Shown piece after piece: positions 16,241-23,577 of a stretch of 64,000 nt of DNA. Both the position numbers and the translations under genes were made by a program. The notes under the pieces were generated by a model. It was not told where the DNA came from, made no database searches, and saw only the letters and a program-made list of their open reading frames with translations. How positions within the stretch are numbered: position 1 is the first letter of the stretch; each line of letters begins with the position of its first letter. The DNA is from JOPF136 sp963773835 (lineage in GTDB: Bacteria > Acidobacteriota > Terriglobia > Acidiferrales > UBA7541): assembly GCA_963773835.1 (NCBI GenBank), contig CAVZCQ010000004.1, forward strand, positions 124,001-188,000, written 5' to 3'.

Positions 16241-16267
16241 CGCCGGTCCCGAAGGTTCGGGACCGGC
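16238..16267. repeat. Stop-anchored palindrome (CCGGTCCCGAA type)
   Basis: Directly after pepA's TAG stop, 12-bp perfect arms GCCGGTCCCGAA/TTCGGGACCGGC flank a 2-nt centre (16242-16267), then CCTTTAG. The transcript would form a strong hairpin with a weak U tract, so it may also act as a terminator. A degraded relative with CCCGAACCTTCGGG lies at 18322-18332. Confidence 0.7.
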
Positions 16268-16295
16268 CTTTAGTCTTCCTCTCAGAGACGCGACC

Positions 16296-17027
16296 ATGCC
16301 CAGCCCCAAACTCACCGGCCGCGTCGCCCTCGTCACTGGGGCAGGGAAGCGCATCGGACGAGCCATCGCCCTGGCCCTGGCCCGCGAAGGCGCCGAAGTC
16401 GCCGTCCATTACAATCGCACCGCCTCCGGTGCGGAAGAAACCGCCGCTGCTATCGCCGCCCTCGGCCGCCGCAGCGCCGCTCTCCAGGCCGATGTCACCC
16501 GCCGCGCGGATGTCGAGCGTCTTTTCGCCACTGTCGAATCCCGGTTCGGCCGCCTCGACATTCTCGTAAACAACGCCGGCGCGTTTTTCCACGCTGCCTT
16601 CGACGAGATCACCGATCAACAATGGGATGGAATTCTGGACACCAACCTGAAGTCGCAGTTCCTCTGCTCACAGGCCGCCGTGCCGCTGATGAAGCGCCAG
16701 GGCCGCGGCCGCATCATCAACATTTCCTCCCTCGGCGGGCTGCTCGCCTGGCCCGGTTACACGCATTACTGCGTCTCCAAGGCCGGCTCCATCATGCTCA
16801 CGCGCTGCCTGGCCCGCGCCCTCGCCCCGGAAATCCTGGTGAACAGCGTGGCTCCCGGCACGATTCAATTTGAAGGCGAGCCGCCCGACGAGGACTACAT
16901 CCGCCGCGTCCCACTCCACCGCACGGGTACCGGCGACGACATCGCGCAGGCTGTGCTCTATCTGGCCACCGCCGAATTCATCACCGGCCAGGTCATCGTG
17001 GTGGACGGTGGCCGCTCTCTCGTCTGA
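16296..17027 (+). CDS. Short-chain dehydrogenase/reductase, pteridine reductase/FabG-like
   Basis: A 243-residue Rossmann-fold SDR using NAD(P)H. The cofactor motif is TGAGKRIG (residues 14-21); the Arg in this TGxxxR pattern is typical of NADPH-dependent pteridine reductases and FolM. NNAG is near 90, the catalytic Ser is in ISSLGGLL, and the YxxxK pair is in YCVSKAG; the usual C-terminal VDGG is present. Substrate is undefined; pteridine or 3-oxoacyl reduction are both possible. It stands alone between pepA and the convergent Nudix gene. Confidence 0.85.
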   Translation: MPSPKLTGRVALVTGAGKRIGRAIALALAREGAEVAVHYNRTASGAEETAAAIAALGRRSAALQADVTRRADVERLFATVESRFGRLDILVNNAGAFFHAAFDEITDQQWDGILDTNLKSQFLCSQAAVPLMKRQGRGRIINISSLGGLLAWPGYTHYCVSKAGSIMLTRCLARALAPEILVNSVAPGTIQFEGEPPDEDYIRRVPLHRTGTGDDIAQAVLYLATAEFITGQVIVVDGGRSLV

Positions 17028-17028
17028 A

Positions 17029-17144
17029 AAAGCGAATCTCGAACTTCGAACTCGCGAGCAAAGGCGTGTGCTACCTGCGATCCCCGGGCTCCTCTTCGTT
17101 GGTTCTACCGATTTTCGAATTTCGAGTTCCGCTTTTCGCCTGCG
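17029..17144. repeat. Inverted pair of TTCGAA-rich repeats around the Nudix gene 3' end
   Basis: The segment 17029-17060 (AAAAAGCGAATCTCGAAC...) is roughly the reverse complement of 17107-17144 (ATTTTCGAATTTCGAGTTCC...). A close copy of the second arm occurs at 35216-35243. The inner arm forms the last codons of the Nudix gene, so its C-terminal tail is encoded by repeat sequence. Confidence 0.55.
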
Positions 17145-17529
17145 AGAGTTTTGCGATCAGCTCCAAATCCGCCGCCAGGAAATCGTACTCGCGAAGTCGT
17201 TGCCGCTCGGCCCACACGACCTTTTCGAAGGCGCGGTTCATCATCGTTTCCGGCCCCAGTGTCGCAGCGAAGAACACTAATTCGATCTCGCCGTCCATTT
17301 CCGGGTAGCGATGGCGCACCCGACGGAGTTCCGGCCCGATTTTCGCGCTGACCTGCAATTCCTCTCGCAGTTCGCGGGCCAGCGCCTCCTCCAGTGACTC
17401 TCCCGATTGCACTTTCCCGCCGGGAAATTCCCATTTCAGCTCGAACCGGTCGCCCCGCCGCCGCTGGCAAATCAGGATCAGACCGCTCTGCTCGATCACG
17501 GCGGCAACGACGGTGATGGGATTGCTCAT
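17071..17529 (-). CDS. (Deoxy)nucleoside triphosphate pyrophosphohydrolase, MutT/Nudix
   Basis: A 152-residue Nudix hydrolase. The Nudix box GGKVQSGES...RELREEL starts near residue 37 and has the catalytic glutamates, and the early 'LILICQRRRGDRFELKWEFP' matches MutT-type enzymes that clear 8-oxo-dGTP from the pool. The last 20 or so residues (from AKSGTRNSK on) are hydrophilic, encoded by a dispersed repeat, and not part of the fold. The start at 17529 overlaps the upstream BtuF-like gene's stop by 4 bp (ATGA), so translation is likely coupled. Confidence 0.87.
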   Translation of the reverse strand: MSNPITVVAAVIEQSGLILICQRRRGDRFELKWEFPGGKVQSGESLEEALARELREELQVSAKIGPELRRVRHRYPEMDGEIELVFFAATLGPETMMNRAFEKVVWAERQRLREYDFLAADLELIAKLSQAKSGTRNSKIGRTNEEEPGDRR

Positions 17530-18293
17530 GGCTTCTGCTTCACCGTGCGGATAACCCGAGCCAGTTCCCGCGCCCCCTCCACCAGGATTGGCGCGGGCGT
17601 GTTCAGCAGTTCGTCCCGGATCGCGAACACCCGTCCCTCCCGCACGGCTGGCACATCCCGCCACGCAGGATTTTCGAGCGCCCGCCGCGGATCCGATTTT
17701 CCGCCCGTGGCCGTCCATGCCAGCAGGATCACGTCCGGAAACGCAGCGGCCACCTGTTCATCGCTCACTCGCTGCCCCGCAGGCACTGAGGGTGTCCCCC
17801 CCGCCATTTCGACGAGTTCCGTCACCCACGGTGGCGCGCTGATGCGCGGATTAGGCCACGCCTCGCAATAGACGCGGGTCCTTCCGGAATTTCGTTTTGC
17901 GCGCTTCGCTATCCCTCTCAAATCCCTCCTCATTTTTCGCGCCACGCGTGCGGCTGCCGCATTTCGCCCCATGATCCGCCCCAGCAATTCGATATCGCCG
18001 TAAATGTCGGCCAGCGTCCGCGGGTTCATGGCCACCAACGGCACTCCCAACTCGAGCAATCGCGCCATCGTCTCCGGATTGAAGGGCACCGAACCCACCA
18101 GAAGCGTTGGCTGCAACCGCGCAATCGGCGCGGGGTCCGCCGCCCAGCAATCGCCCACGCGCGGTAACCGTCCAACCGGCGCCACCGCCCCGCACCATTT
18201 CGACACTCCCACCACGTTCCTCCGCGCCCCAATGGCCCACAGGATGGACGTAACGCTGGGCGCCAGCGAAACGATTCGTGAGCATTTGGCCAT
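17526..18293 (-). CDS. BtuF-like cobalamin/iron-complex binding protein without signal peptide
   Basis: A 255-residue class III periplasmic-binding-protein fold: 'RIVSLAPSVTSILWAIGA' at the start, 'VVGVSKWCGAP'-like second strand, 'PTLLVG' and a C-terminal 'AVREGRVFAI' strand. This is the family of BtuF and ferric-siderophore binding proteins. No signal peptide or lipobox is present, and no ABC transporter genes are adjacent, so it may be a cytosolic cobalamin-binding protein rather than a transport component. It is first in a two-gene unit with the Nudix gene. Confidence 0.75.
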   Translation of the reverse strand: MAKCSRIVSLAPSVTSILWAIGARRNVVGVSKWCGAVAPVGRLPRVGDCWAADPAPIARLQPTLLVGSVPFNPETMARLLELGVPLVAMNPRTLADIYGDIELLGRIMGRNAAAARVARKMRRDLRGIAKRAKRNSGRTRVYCEAWPNPRISAPPWVTELVEMAGGTPSVPAGQRVSDEQVAAAFPDVILLAWTATGGKSDPRRALENPAWRDVPAVREGRVFAIRDELLNTPAPILVEGARELARVIRTVKQKP

Positions 18294-18367
18294 GGCGACC
18301 CGCATTGTACCGTGGGACAGTCCCGAACCTTCGGGATCAGCCTGTCCTCCGCGCCTTCGCGCATAGG

Positions 18368-18396
18368 TTGTGCCGTGGGTCCCGGTCTGAAATACT
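18368..18396 (+). promoter_or_regulatory. Promoter of the NifU-like gene, apparently leaderless
   Basis: TTGTGC (18368-18373), a 17-nt spacer and AATACT (18391-18396) end 7 nt before the ATG at 18404. No Shine-Dalgarno is present between them. Confidence 0.5.
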
Positions 18397-18403
18397 GCGG
18401 CCC

Positions 18404-18790
18404 ATGGGCCCCCTCTACAGCCCTGCCGTGCTCGACCACTTCGAGAACCCGCGCAACGCCGGCGAGTTGCCCGGCGCCACAGCGCAGGTGGAGGTGACCA
18501 ATCCCGTCTGTGGAGACATTCTCCGCCTCGTCGTGCGGGTCGAAGATGGCCGAGTGGTCGAGGCGCGATTCAAGACGCGCGGCTGCGTAGCCGCCATCGC
18601 CTGTAGTTCCTGGCTCACAGTATGGATGCGGGGGAAATCAGCGGTGGAACTGTCGTCGCTGCATGCCGGCCAAGTGGCCGAGGGCCTCGGCGGCCTCGCC
18701 CCGGCCTCATTTCACGCCGCGGAACTCGCCTGCGACGCCCTGCGTGCCCTGCTCGCGCGGCTGAAAGACTCGCCTCCTGCGGCGTGCTGA
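18404..18790 (+). CDS. NifU/IscU-like iron-sulfur cluster scaffold protein
   Basis: A 128-residue scaffold on which Fe-S clusters are assembled before delivery to apoproteins. It opens with the IscU-family signature 'YSPAVLDHFENPRNAGEL', and the three cluster-ligand cysteines are visible: NPVCGD, TRGCVAAIACSS and the late ELACDAL. No cysteine desulfurase or SUF gene is next to it. The ATG at 18404 begins exactly at the conserved domain; there is no ribosome binding site, and a -10-like box lies 7 nt upstream. It is divergent from the BtuF-like gene. Confidence 0.85.
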   Translation: MGPLYSPAVLDHFENPRNAGELPGATAQVEVTNPVCGDILRLVVRVEDGRVVEARFKTRGCVAAIACSSWLTVWMRGKSAVELSSLHAGQVAEGLGGLAPASFHAAELACDALRALLARLKDSPPAAC

Positions 18791-18800
18791 CTCGCCAGAA

Positions 18801-19397
18801 CTAGACGCCCGCGCCTGTTGCCTGCCGCAGCGATTCGGGGTCGTCCAAATTCTGAATGACGCCCTGCTCCTCGGTGGCCAGCTCGTAGATGTCGGCCTGA
18901 TGCGCCCGGACCACGGCCCGCGCTCCCACCTCCGTCGGCGCGGTCAGCAGCTCCTGGTAGAGTCCCGCGGCGAAAATAACCGGATGTCCCCGGTGCCCCT
19001 GCCAGGTCGGCATGACGATGAGTTTGCCCTGGGCGCGGAATGCTTTAATCAGTTTATCCACCAGCGCGCTCGAAATCAGCGGATGGTCCACGGGGCAAAC
19101 CAGAATTCCGTCCGTGGCGTCTTTCGGCAGGCTCCGCATCCCGCTTTGCAGCGAGGAGAGCTGTCCCCGTTGCCAGTCCAGATTGACCACCACCGCCTCC
19201 GGCGCCAGTGCGGCTGCGTGCCGGATTTCATCCGCGGCTGCTCCCAGCACCACGCGCCGCATCCCGATCGCCGGGTGCGCCGTCACCCGCAGAAGATGGC
19301 CCAGGAAGGTTGTCCCCTGGCAGGCCAGCAGCGCTTTCGGGCGCCCCATGCGCCGCGATTCCCCTCCGCACAGGATGATGGCGGCGATCGGCTTCAT
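18801..19397 (-). CDS. Molybdenum cofactor cytidylyltransferase-like nucleotidyltransferase (MocA/MobA family)
   Basis: A 198-residue GT-A-fold nucleotidyltransferase. The NTP-binding loop LCGGESRRMGRPKALL starts at residue 9, and DHPLIS carries the metal-binding acidic residue. MocA and relatives add CMP or GMP to molybdopterin; the MocA type (CTP) serves xanthine dehydrogenase-family enzymes. Pairing with XdhC, whose stop overlaps this start by 4 bp (ATGA), supports MocA over MobA. The hydroxylase subunits themselves are not in the window. Confidence 0.82.
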   Translation of the reverse strand: MKPIAAIILCGGESRRMGRPKALLACQGTTFLGHLLRVTAHPAIGMRRVVLGAAADEIRHAAALAPEAVVVNLDWQRGQLSSLQSGMRSLPKDATDGILVCPVDHPLISSALVDKLIKAFRAQGKLIVMPTWQGHRGHPVIFAAGLYQELLTAPTEVGARAVVRAHQADIYELATEEQGVIQNLDDPESLRQATGAGV

Positions 19398-20215
19398 CTC
19401 AGCTCCGCGCCGGCCGGCTCTACGTGCAGCGATTTGTGATGTGCGCCCGGCGAGTTCCTTCGCACCGCCACCAGCTCCGCCGCGATGCTGATGGCGATTT
19501 CTTCCGGCGTAAGCGCGCCAATCTCCAGCCCCACCGGGGCGTATATCCGCGCCAGGCGCTCCGCTGCCACGCCCTCTTTCTCGAGCGCCCGATAGACGGA
19601 GATCACCTTCCGGCGGCTCCCGATCATTCCGATGTAGCGCGCCTCGGTGGCTGCGGCCCAGCGCAGCACGTCCATGTCGTCTTTGTGCCCGCGCGTCACG
19701 ATCACCAGATACGTCGCCCCGTGCGGTCGCAGCTTCTCGAACGCCGCCTCGTAACTCGTATAGATCTCCTGCGCCATCGGAAACCGCTCCGCGTTCGCAA
19801 ACGATTCCCGGTCGTCAATCACTCCGATCCCGAATCCCGCCAGATGCGCCGCGCGCGCCAGCGCCGTCGCCACGTGCCCGCCGCCGAACAGGTACAGCAT
19901 CGGCTGCGGAAGGATCGGTTCCACGTACACCTCCAGCGTGCCGCCGCAGATCAGTCCGCTGTCGTTTCCCGCCTCATGGTTCAGGCTGAACGTGAGTTTG
20001 CGCGGCGCTTCCGTGCGCAACACTTCTTTCGCCGCAGCCCACACGTCCGCCTCCACGCATCCCCCGCCCACCGTCCCCGCGATCGACCCGTCCTCGCGCA
20101 CCAGCATCCGCGAGCTCTCGTAGCTGGGGATGGAGCCGTTCGTATGCACAATCGTCGCCAGCGCGGCCCGCTGGCCCGCCCGCCGCAGCCTCACGATTTC
20201 TTCAAAGAGGTCCAT
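19394..20215 (-). CDS. XdhC/CoxI family molybdenum-hydroxylase maturation protein
   Basis: A 273-residue XdhC-family protein, which binds molybdenum cofactor, promotes its sulfuration and hands it to xanthine dehydrogenase-type enzymes. Both halves are present: the XdhC/CoxI N-terminal part with GTVGGGCVEADV, and the Rossmann-like C-terminal part with YLFGGGHVATALA and IGMIGSRRKV. It is the first gene of a coupled pair with the MocA-like gene. It is divergent from nuoB. Confidence 0.9.
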   Translation of the reverse strand: MDLFEEIVRLRRAGQRAALATIVHTNGSIPSYESSRMLVREDGSIAGTVGGGCVEADVWAAAKEVLRTEAPRKLTFSLNHEAGNDSGLICGGTLEVYVEPILPQPMLYLFGGGHVATALARAAHLAGFGIGVIDDRESFANAERFPMAQEIYTSYEAAFEKLRPHGATYLVIVTRGHKDDMDVLRWAAATEARYIGMIGSRRKVISVYRALEKEGVAAERLARIYAPVGLEIGALTPEEIAISIAAELVAVRRNSPGAHHKSLHVEPAGAELR

Positions 20216-20317
20216 CTGGGTCTATCGCAAAAGCCTACGGCCTGCAGCAATAGGTGTCAATTGCTCTCCATGCACCCACGCCCTCCATTTATGCGATAAT
20301 GTCGATGGGTATTGCTG

Positions 20318-20857
20318 ATGGCCATTACTCTCGGACCCAACGTAACTCTGGAACACCCCGGCAGGGAATCGCCCGACCTGGCCGACCAGGGGTTTCTCTT
20401 CACTTCGCTGGACATTGCCGTCAACTGGGCCCGGCGCAACTCCATCTGGCCCATGAGCTTCGGACTGGCCTGCTGCGCCATCGAGATGATGTCCATGTCC
20501 GCCTCGCGGTGGGACATCGCTCGGTTCGGCTCGGAAGTCTTTCGTGGCTCGCCCCGCCAATCTGATCTGATGATTATCGCCGGCCGCGTCTCGCAGAAAA
20601 TGGCGCCCGTGATTCGCCTGCTGTACGACCAGATGCCGGAACCGAAGTGGGTCATCTCCATGGGCGCCTGTGCCACCTCCGGCGGCGTTTTCGACAATTA
20701 CGCCATCGTTCAGGGCGTTAACCAGGTGATCCCCGTGGACGTGTACGTTCCCGGCTGTCCCCCGCGGCCCGAAATGCTCATCTACGGCATCATGCAGCTC
20801 CAAAAGAAAATCGACGCCGAACGGGGCAGCTTCAAGCGCGCCCTAAACCTAAAGTAG
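20318..20857 (+). CDS. nuoB: NADH-quinone oxidoreductase subunit B
   Basis: A 179-residue peripheral complex I subunit that holds the N2 4Fe-4S cluster, the last carrier before quinone. The ligands are visible: adjacent cysteines in LACCAIEMM, then GACATSGG and VPGCPPRP. No other nuo gene is adjacent, so this subunit is encoded apart from the usual nuoABCD order. The ATG at 20318 is preferred to an upstream TTG. A GATAAT hexamer lies at 20295-20300, but no good -35 or ribosome binding site is seen. Confidence 0.93.
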   Translation: MAITLGPNVTLEHPGRESPDLADQGFLFTSLDIAVNWARRNSIWPMSFGLACCAIEMMSMSASRWDIARFGSEVFRGSPRQSDLMIIAGRVSQKMAPVIRLLYDQMPEPKWVISMGACATSGGVFDNYAIVQGVNQVIPVDVYVPGCPPRPEMLIYGIMQLQKKIDAERGSFKRALNLK

Positions 20858-20931
20858 TCCTCTTTTTTCCTCTCTGAGTTCTCAGCGTTTCTCTGCGGCC
20901 TCTGTGTTATTCCTGGTTTTTCTCTCTCTTT

Positions 20932-22032
20932 TCAGCCGCACGCTGCCGGATGAAATAAGTGTTTCGGCGGGTTCGCAGGCGATTCTAGTACTCTGGCCGT
21001 TCCGGTGGCGTAGTCCAGCCTCGCGCCGACGGCGTTGTGTTCGCGTCGAAGGTAGGCAAAACCAATGTAGGCCGCACGCGCCGGCGAATACGCGCAGCTC
21101 GTCACGTGCCCCCAGTCTTTCCCCTCCGCCTGTAGCTTCATTCCCCGCACTGGCGGCGTTCCCCCGGAAAACTCCGCGAGCACCAGCCAGCGGTTCAGCT
21201 TCCCGCGCGACCGCACCCGTTCCACGATTTCCTGCCCGGTGTAACACCCTTTCGTGTAGCTGATGTGGGTCTGGTCCAGTCCCGCTTCGTGTGGAATTAC
21301 CGTGTCGTCGAAGTCGCTGCCGAACCAGCGCACTCCGGCCTCGAGCCGCAACGAATTCACGGCCTCCCACCCGATCAGCCCTCCGCCGGCCGCCCGCGCC
21401 GCACCGTCCAGCGCCTCCCATACGCCCCGCATGGCCTCACGCGGAGCCAGTATTTCCACGCCGGGCTGATCGAACTGCGACCGCCGCAGGATGCGGCATG
21501 GCGACCCGGCGACCTTTGCAGCCTGATGCCCGAAGAGCGGAAGCGCCTCGAGCGCCACTCCGCAGACCGCGACGAGCGCCTCCCCTGCGCGAGGGCCCTC
21601 CAGCGCGCAACTGCCCCAGTCGCCGGTCACATCCGTCAGCGTGCAATCGTCCATGATGATGAATTTGTCCAGCGTCTCGAGCGTCCGGCTCCCCACCATG
21701 GCATGCGAGAGCAGCAGGAAGCGATCCTCCTCCGCGAATGTGTCCAGTTCGGCCAGGATGTGCCCCTGCGCATTCAGTAGCAGCCCCGGCACCCCGCGTC
21801 CCGGGGTCAGCCCGTGGATATCGCCGCTGGTCACCGCGTTGAGGTAGCGCGAGCGGTCGGGCCCGGCCAGGGTGAACACGGCATGGTAGCCGGTGTCGAA
21901 CAGCGCAACGGATTCGCGGCCGCGCCTCCATTCCGCCTCCAGCCCTTCGAACTCGGCCGGAAGTTGCACGCCGAAAAAGGAGCCGAACCGCGTAGGAATC
22001 CCCTGAGTGTTCGAACTGAGCGGAGTGTTCAT
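20932..22032 (-). CDS. ygfZ: YgfZ/GcvT-like folate-binding Fe-S maintenance protein
   Basis: A 366-residue tetrahydrofolate-binding protein of the GcvT fold. The YgfZ signature KGCYTGQE is present with its Cys, near residue 265, which separates it from true glycine-cleavage T protein. YgfZ/Iba57 proteins help keep certain 4Fe-4S enzymes active, including radical SAM enzymes. A radical SAM enzyme and a 4Fe-4S complex I subunit are nearby, but not in one operon. Start ATG at 22032 (MNTPLSSNTQG). The 75-bp gap to nuoB on the 3' side contains a C/T-rich tract resembling common intergenic relics. Confidence 0.87.
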   Translation of the reverse strand: MNTPLSSNTQGIPTRFGSFFGVQLPAEFEGLEAEWRRGRESVALFDTGYHAVFTLAGPDRSRYLNAVTSGDIHGLTPGRGVPGLLLNAQGHILAELDTFAEEDRFLLLSHAMVGSRTLETLDKFIIMDDCTLTDVTGDWGSCALEGPRAGEALVAVCGVALEALPLFGHQAAKVAGSPCRILRRSQFDQPGVEILAPREAMRGVWEALDGAARAAGGGLIGWEAVNSLRLEAGVRWFGSDFDDTVIPHEAGLDQTHISYTKGCYTGQEIVERVRSRGKLNRWLVLAEFSGGTPPVRGMKLQAEGKDWGHVTSCAYSPARAAYIGFAYLRREHNAVGARLDYATGTARVLESPANPPKHLFHPAACG

Positions 22033-22181
22033 CGACGCGCCCGGCACGATTCATCTTAACAGATGCGAATTGGCGGCGTCGGAGGGCAATCCGGGCGGAA
22101 GGTAGAAGCTGATCGACTGGCCTTTTGCCCTCATCGCCCGGCACCGGCGGACAGCGTCTGGAATTCGCCGCGGTTTGCTGG

Positions 22182-22190
22182 TGCTATACT
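22182..22190 (+). promoter_or_regulatory. Extended -10 promoter of the glyoxalase-II-like gene, apparently leaderless
   Basis: TGCTATACT is an extended -10 element ending 8 nt before the ATG at 22199. The -35 region is poor, as expected for extended -10 promoters. No Shine-Dalgarno fits in the gap. Confidence 0.5.
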
Positions 22191-22198
22191 CCCTTTTC

Positions 22199-22933
22199 AT
22201 GATGCAGAGACTCATTCACGAAGTTCTTCCCGTCGGAATGCTCCAATGCAACTGTTCCATCCTCGGCGACCGCGAGACGCACGACGCCATCGTCGTGGAC
22301 CCCGGCGACGAAGTGGATCTGATCCTGGAAATCCTCGCCACCCGCGAACTGCGCGTTCGCGCCATCCTCAGCACTCACGCCCACATTGACCACGTCGGCG
22401 GTCTCGCGCGCCTCCACCAGGCCACCGGCGCGCCGGTTCTGATGCATCCGAAAGATTTGCCCCTCTATCAGCGCATGGACATGCAAGCCAAATGGCTCGG
22501 CGTGCCTCCGCCGCCACTCACCTCTGTCGACGCCGAATTGAACGAGGGCGACACCGTGCGTTGGGGCGGCTATGAGGCCCGCGTGCTGCACACCCCCGGC
22601 CATACCCCGGGCAGCGTTTCCATTTACATTCCGCTGGACCGTGGCGCTCCTCGCAAAGAACCGGAGATGCCGGCGGCGGGTGCGGGGCCTGGGCCCGCGC
22701 CTCCCCAACGTTCCGGCCCGGGATACTCGGGCTGGCTTCTCGCCGGCGACACCCTATTTGCAGGCAGTATCGGACGCACGGATCTATGGGGTGGGGACCT
22801 GAAGACCATCCTGGAATCGTTGCAAGTAAAGCTGCTCGCCCTGCCGGACGCCACTCGCGTCTATCCCGGCCACGGCCCCATTACCAGCATCGGCGAGGAA
22901 CGCGAGTCGAATCCCTTCCTGCGCGGCGTCTGA
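22199..22933 (+). CDS. Metallo-beta-lactamase fold hydrolase, glyoxalase II-like
   Basis: A 244-residue MBL-fold enzyme with the metal motif THAHIDHVGG (HxHxDH), HTPGHTPGS, AGDTLF and YPGHGP, as in YcbL/glyoxalase II-type thioester hydrolases. A Pro/Ala/Gly-rich insert of about 30 residues, 'PEMPAAGAGPGPAPP', interrupts the fold before the GDTLF strand and probably loops out. The enzyme likely hydrolyses S-acylated small thiols. Divergent from ygfZ, with a -10 box 8 nt before its ATG. Confidence 0.88.
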   Translation: MMQRLIHEVLPVGMLQCNCSILGDRETHDAIVVDPGDEVDLILEILATRELRVRAILSTHAHIDHVGGLARLHQATGAPVLMHPKDLPLYQRMDMQAKWLGVPPPPLTSVDAELNEGDTVRWGGYEARVLHTPGHTPGSVSIYIPLDRGAPRKEPEMPAAGAGPGPAPPQRSGPGYSGWLLAGDTLFAGSIGRTDLWGGDLKTILESLQVKLLALPDATRVYPGHGPITSIGEERESNPFLRGV

Positions 22934-23046
22934 CGTGGCGCAGCCACTCATGCCTGCCCTGAGCGACGAAAGAGTGCGCGCAGGCAGTCGCAGTCTGGCG
23001 CGAACCCTGCCGCTGGGCGGCACGGCCGCGCTTCGATGCTCCCCTG

Positions 23047-23277
23047 TTATTTCCCGATGTGTGGAGTCACCGGTACGCTTTGCACGAGGCCGGGCTCAAA
23101 TTCCAGTACTTTGCGGTCTTCGTAGATCTCCATCGTGTGCCGCACCGAGTCGGAGACAATTCCGCAATTTCTGCAACTCTTCATGTGCGCGCTGAGCTGA
23201 CGATATTCCTGCGCGTCCAGCCCGCCCTCGATGTATTCCGGAAGCCTGCGGACGATTTGCTTGCACGAGAGCTTCAT
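23047..23277 (-). CDS. Small zf-HC2 (anti-sigma-like zinc finger) protein
   Basis: A 76-residue protein with a Cys near the N-terminus (KLSCKQI) and HMKSCRNC, the H-x3-C-x2-C zinc site of ZAS/zf-HC2 anti-sigma domains. It is followed only by a short tail and has no transmembrane helix. There is no sigma factor gene beside it. It could sequester an ECF sigma factor encoded elsewhere or act as a free zinc-binding regulator. Start at 23277 follows a G-rich tract. Its upstream region is unusually structured (promoter and palindromes listed separately). Confidence 0.75.
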   Translation of the reverse strand: MKLSCKQIVRRLPEYIEGGLDAQEYRQLSAHMKSCRNCGIVSDSVRHTMEIYEDRKVLEFEPGLVQSVPVTPHIGK

Positions 23278-23577
23278 AGTGACCCCCAGTTGAAAATGGC
23301 ACTGTGGAAAATCTGTGCATTTTAATTTCCACAACTGCCGGGCCTGGGAGCGGCAGCCTAACTCATTCATTCGGCAAACTATAGCAAATACTTTAGGGGA
23401 GAGTAAGGGAGCCACTTACCCCGTTTGTCTCACCTGAGACATCCGCACTGGCTCAATGTGAGACAATCCTACACCTCGTCTCACCTCGCGCCTCTCACCC
23501 CCACGTACTTTTCCTCTTAGGTTTGTCAGCTGGGATAAGCGCCAGAGGGTTTTATCAGACCAACGCCGCCAATGCCG
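23278..23577. promoter_or_regulatory. Long regulatory region upstream of the zf-HC2 gene
   Basis: This 300-bp region serves only the minus-strand zf-HC2 gene, since the gene on its other side ends here. It holds a promoter (TTACTC at 23401-23406, 17-nt spacer, TATAGT at 23378-23383, minus strand) and upstream a palindrome TGTCTCA-CC-TGAGACA (23426-23441). Further half-sites TGAGACA (23459-23465) and GTCTCAC (23478-23484) follow. On the plus strand 23391-23410 also reads as two imperfect decamers with TAGGGGAG/TAAGGGAG. Confidence 0.55.

Noticed and set aside
20880..20931. C/T-rich tract between nuoB and ygfZ as a regulatory RNA
   Set aside because: It resembles common low-complexity intergenic relics of CTCTG repeats and shows no stable fold or promoter.
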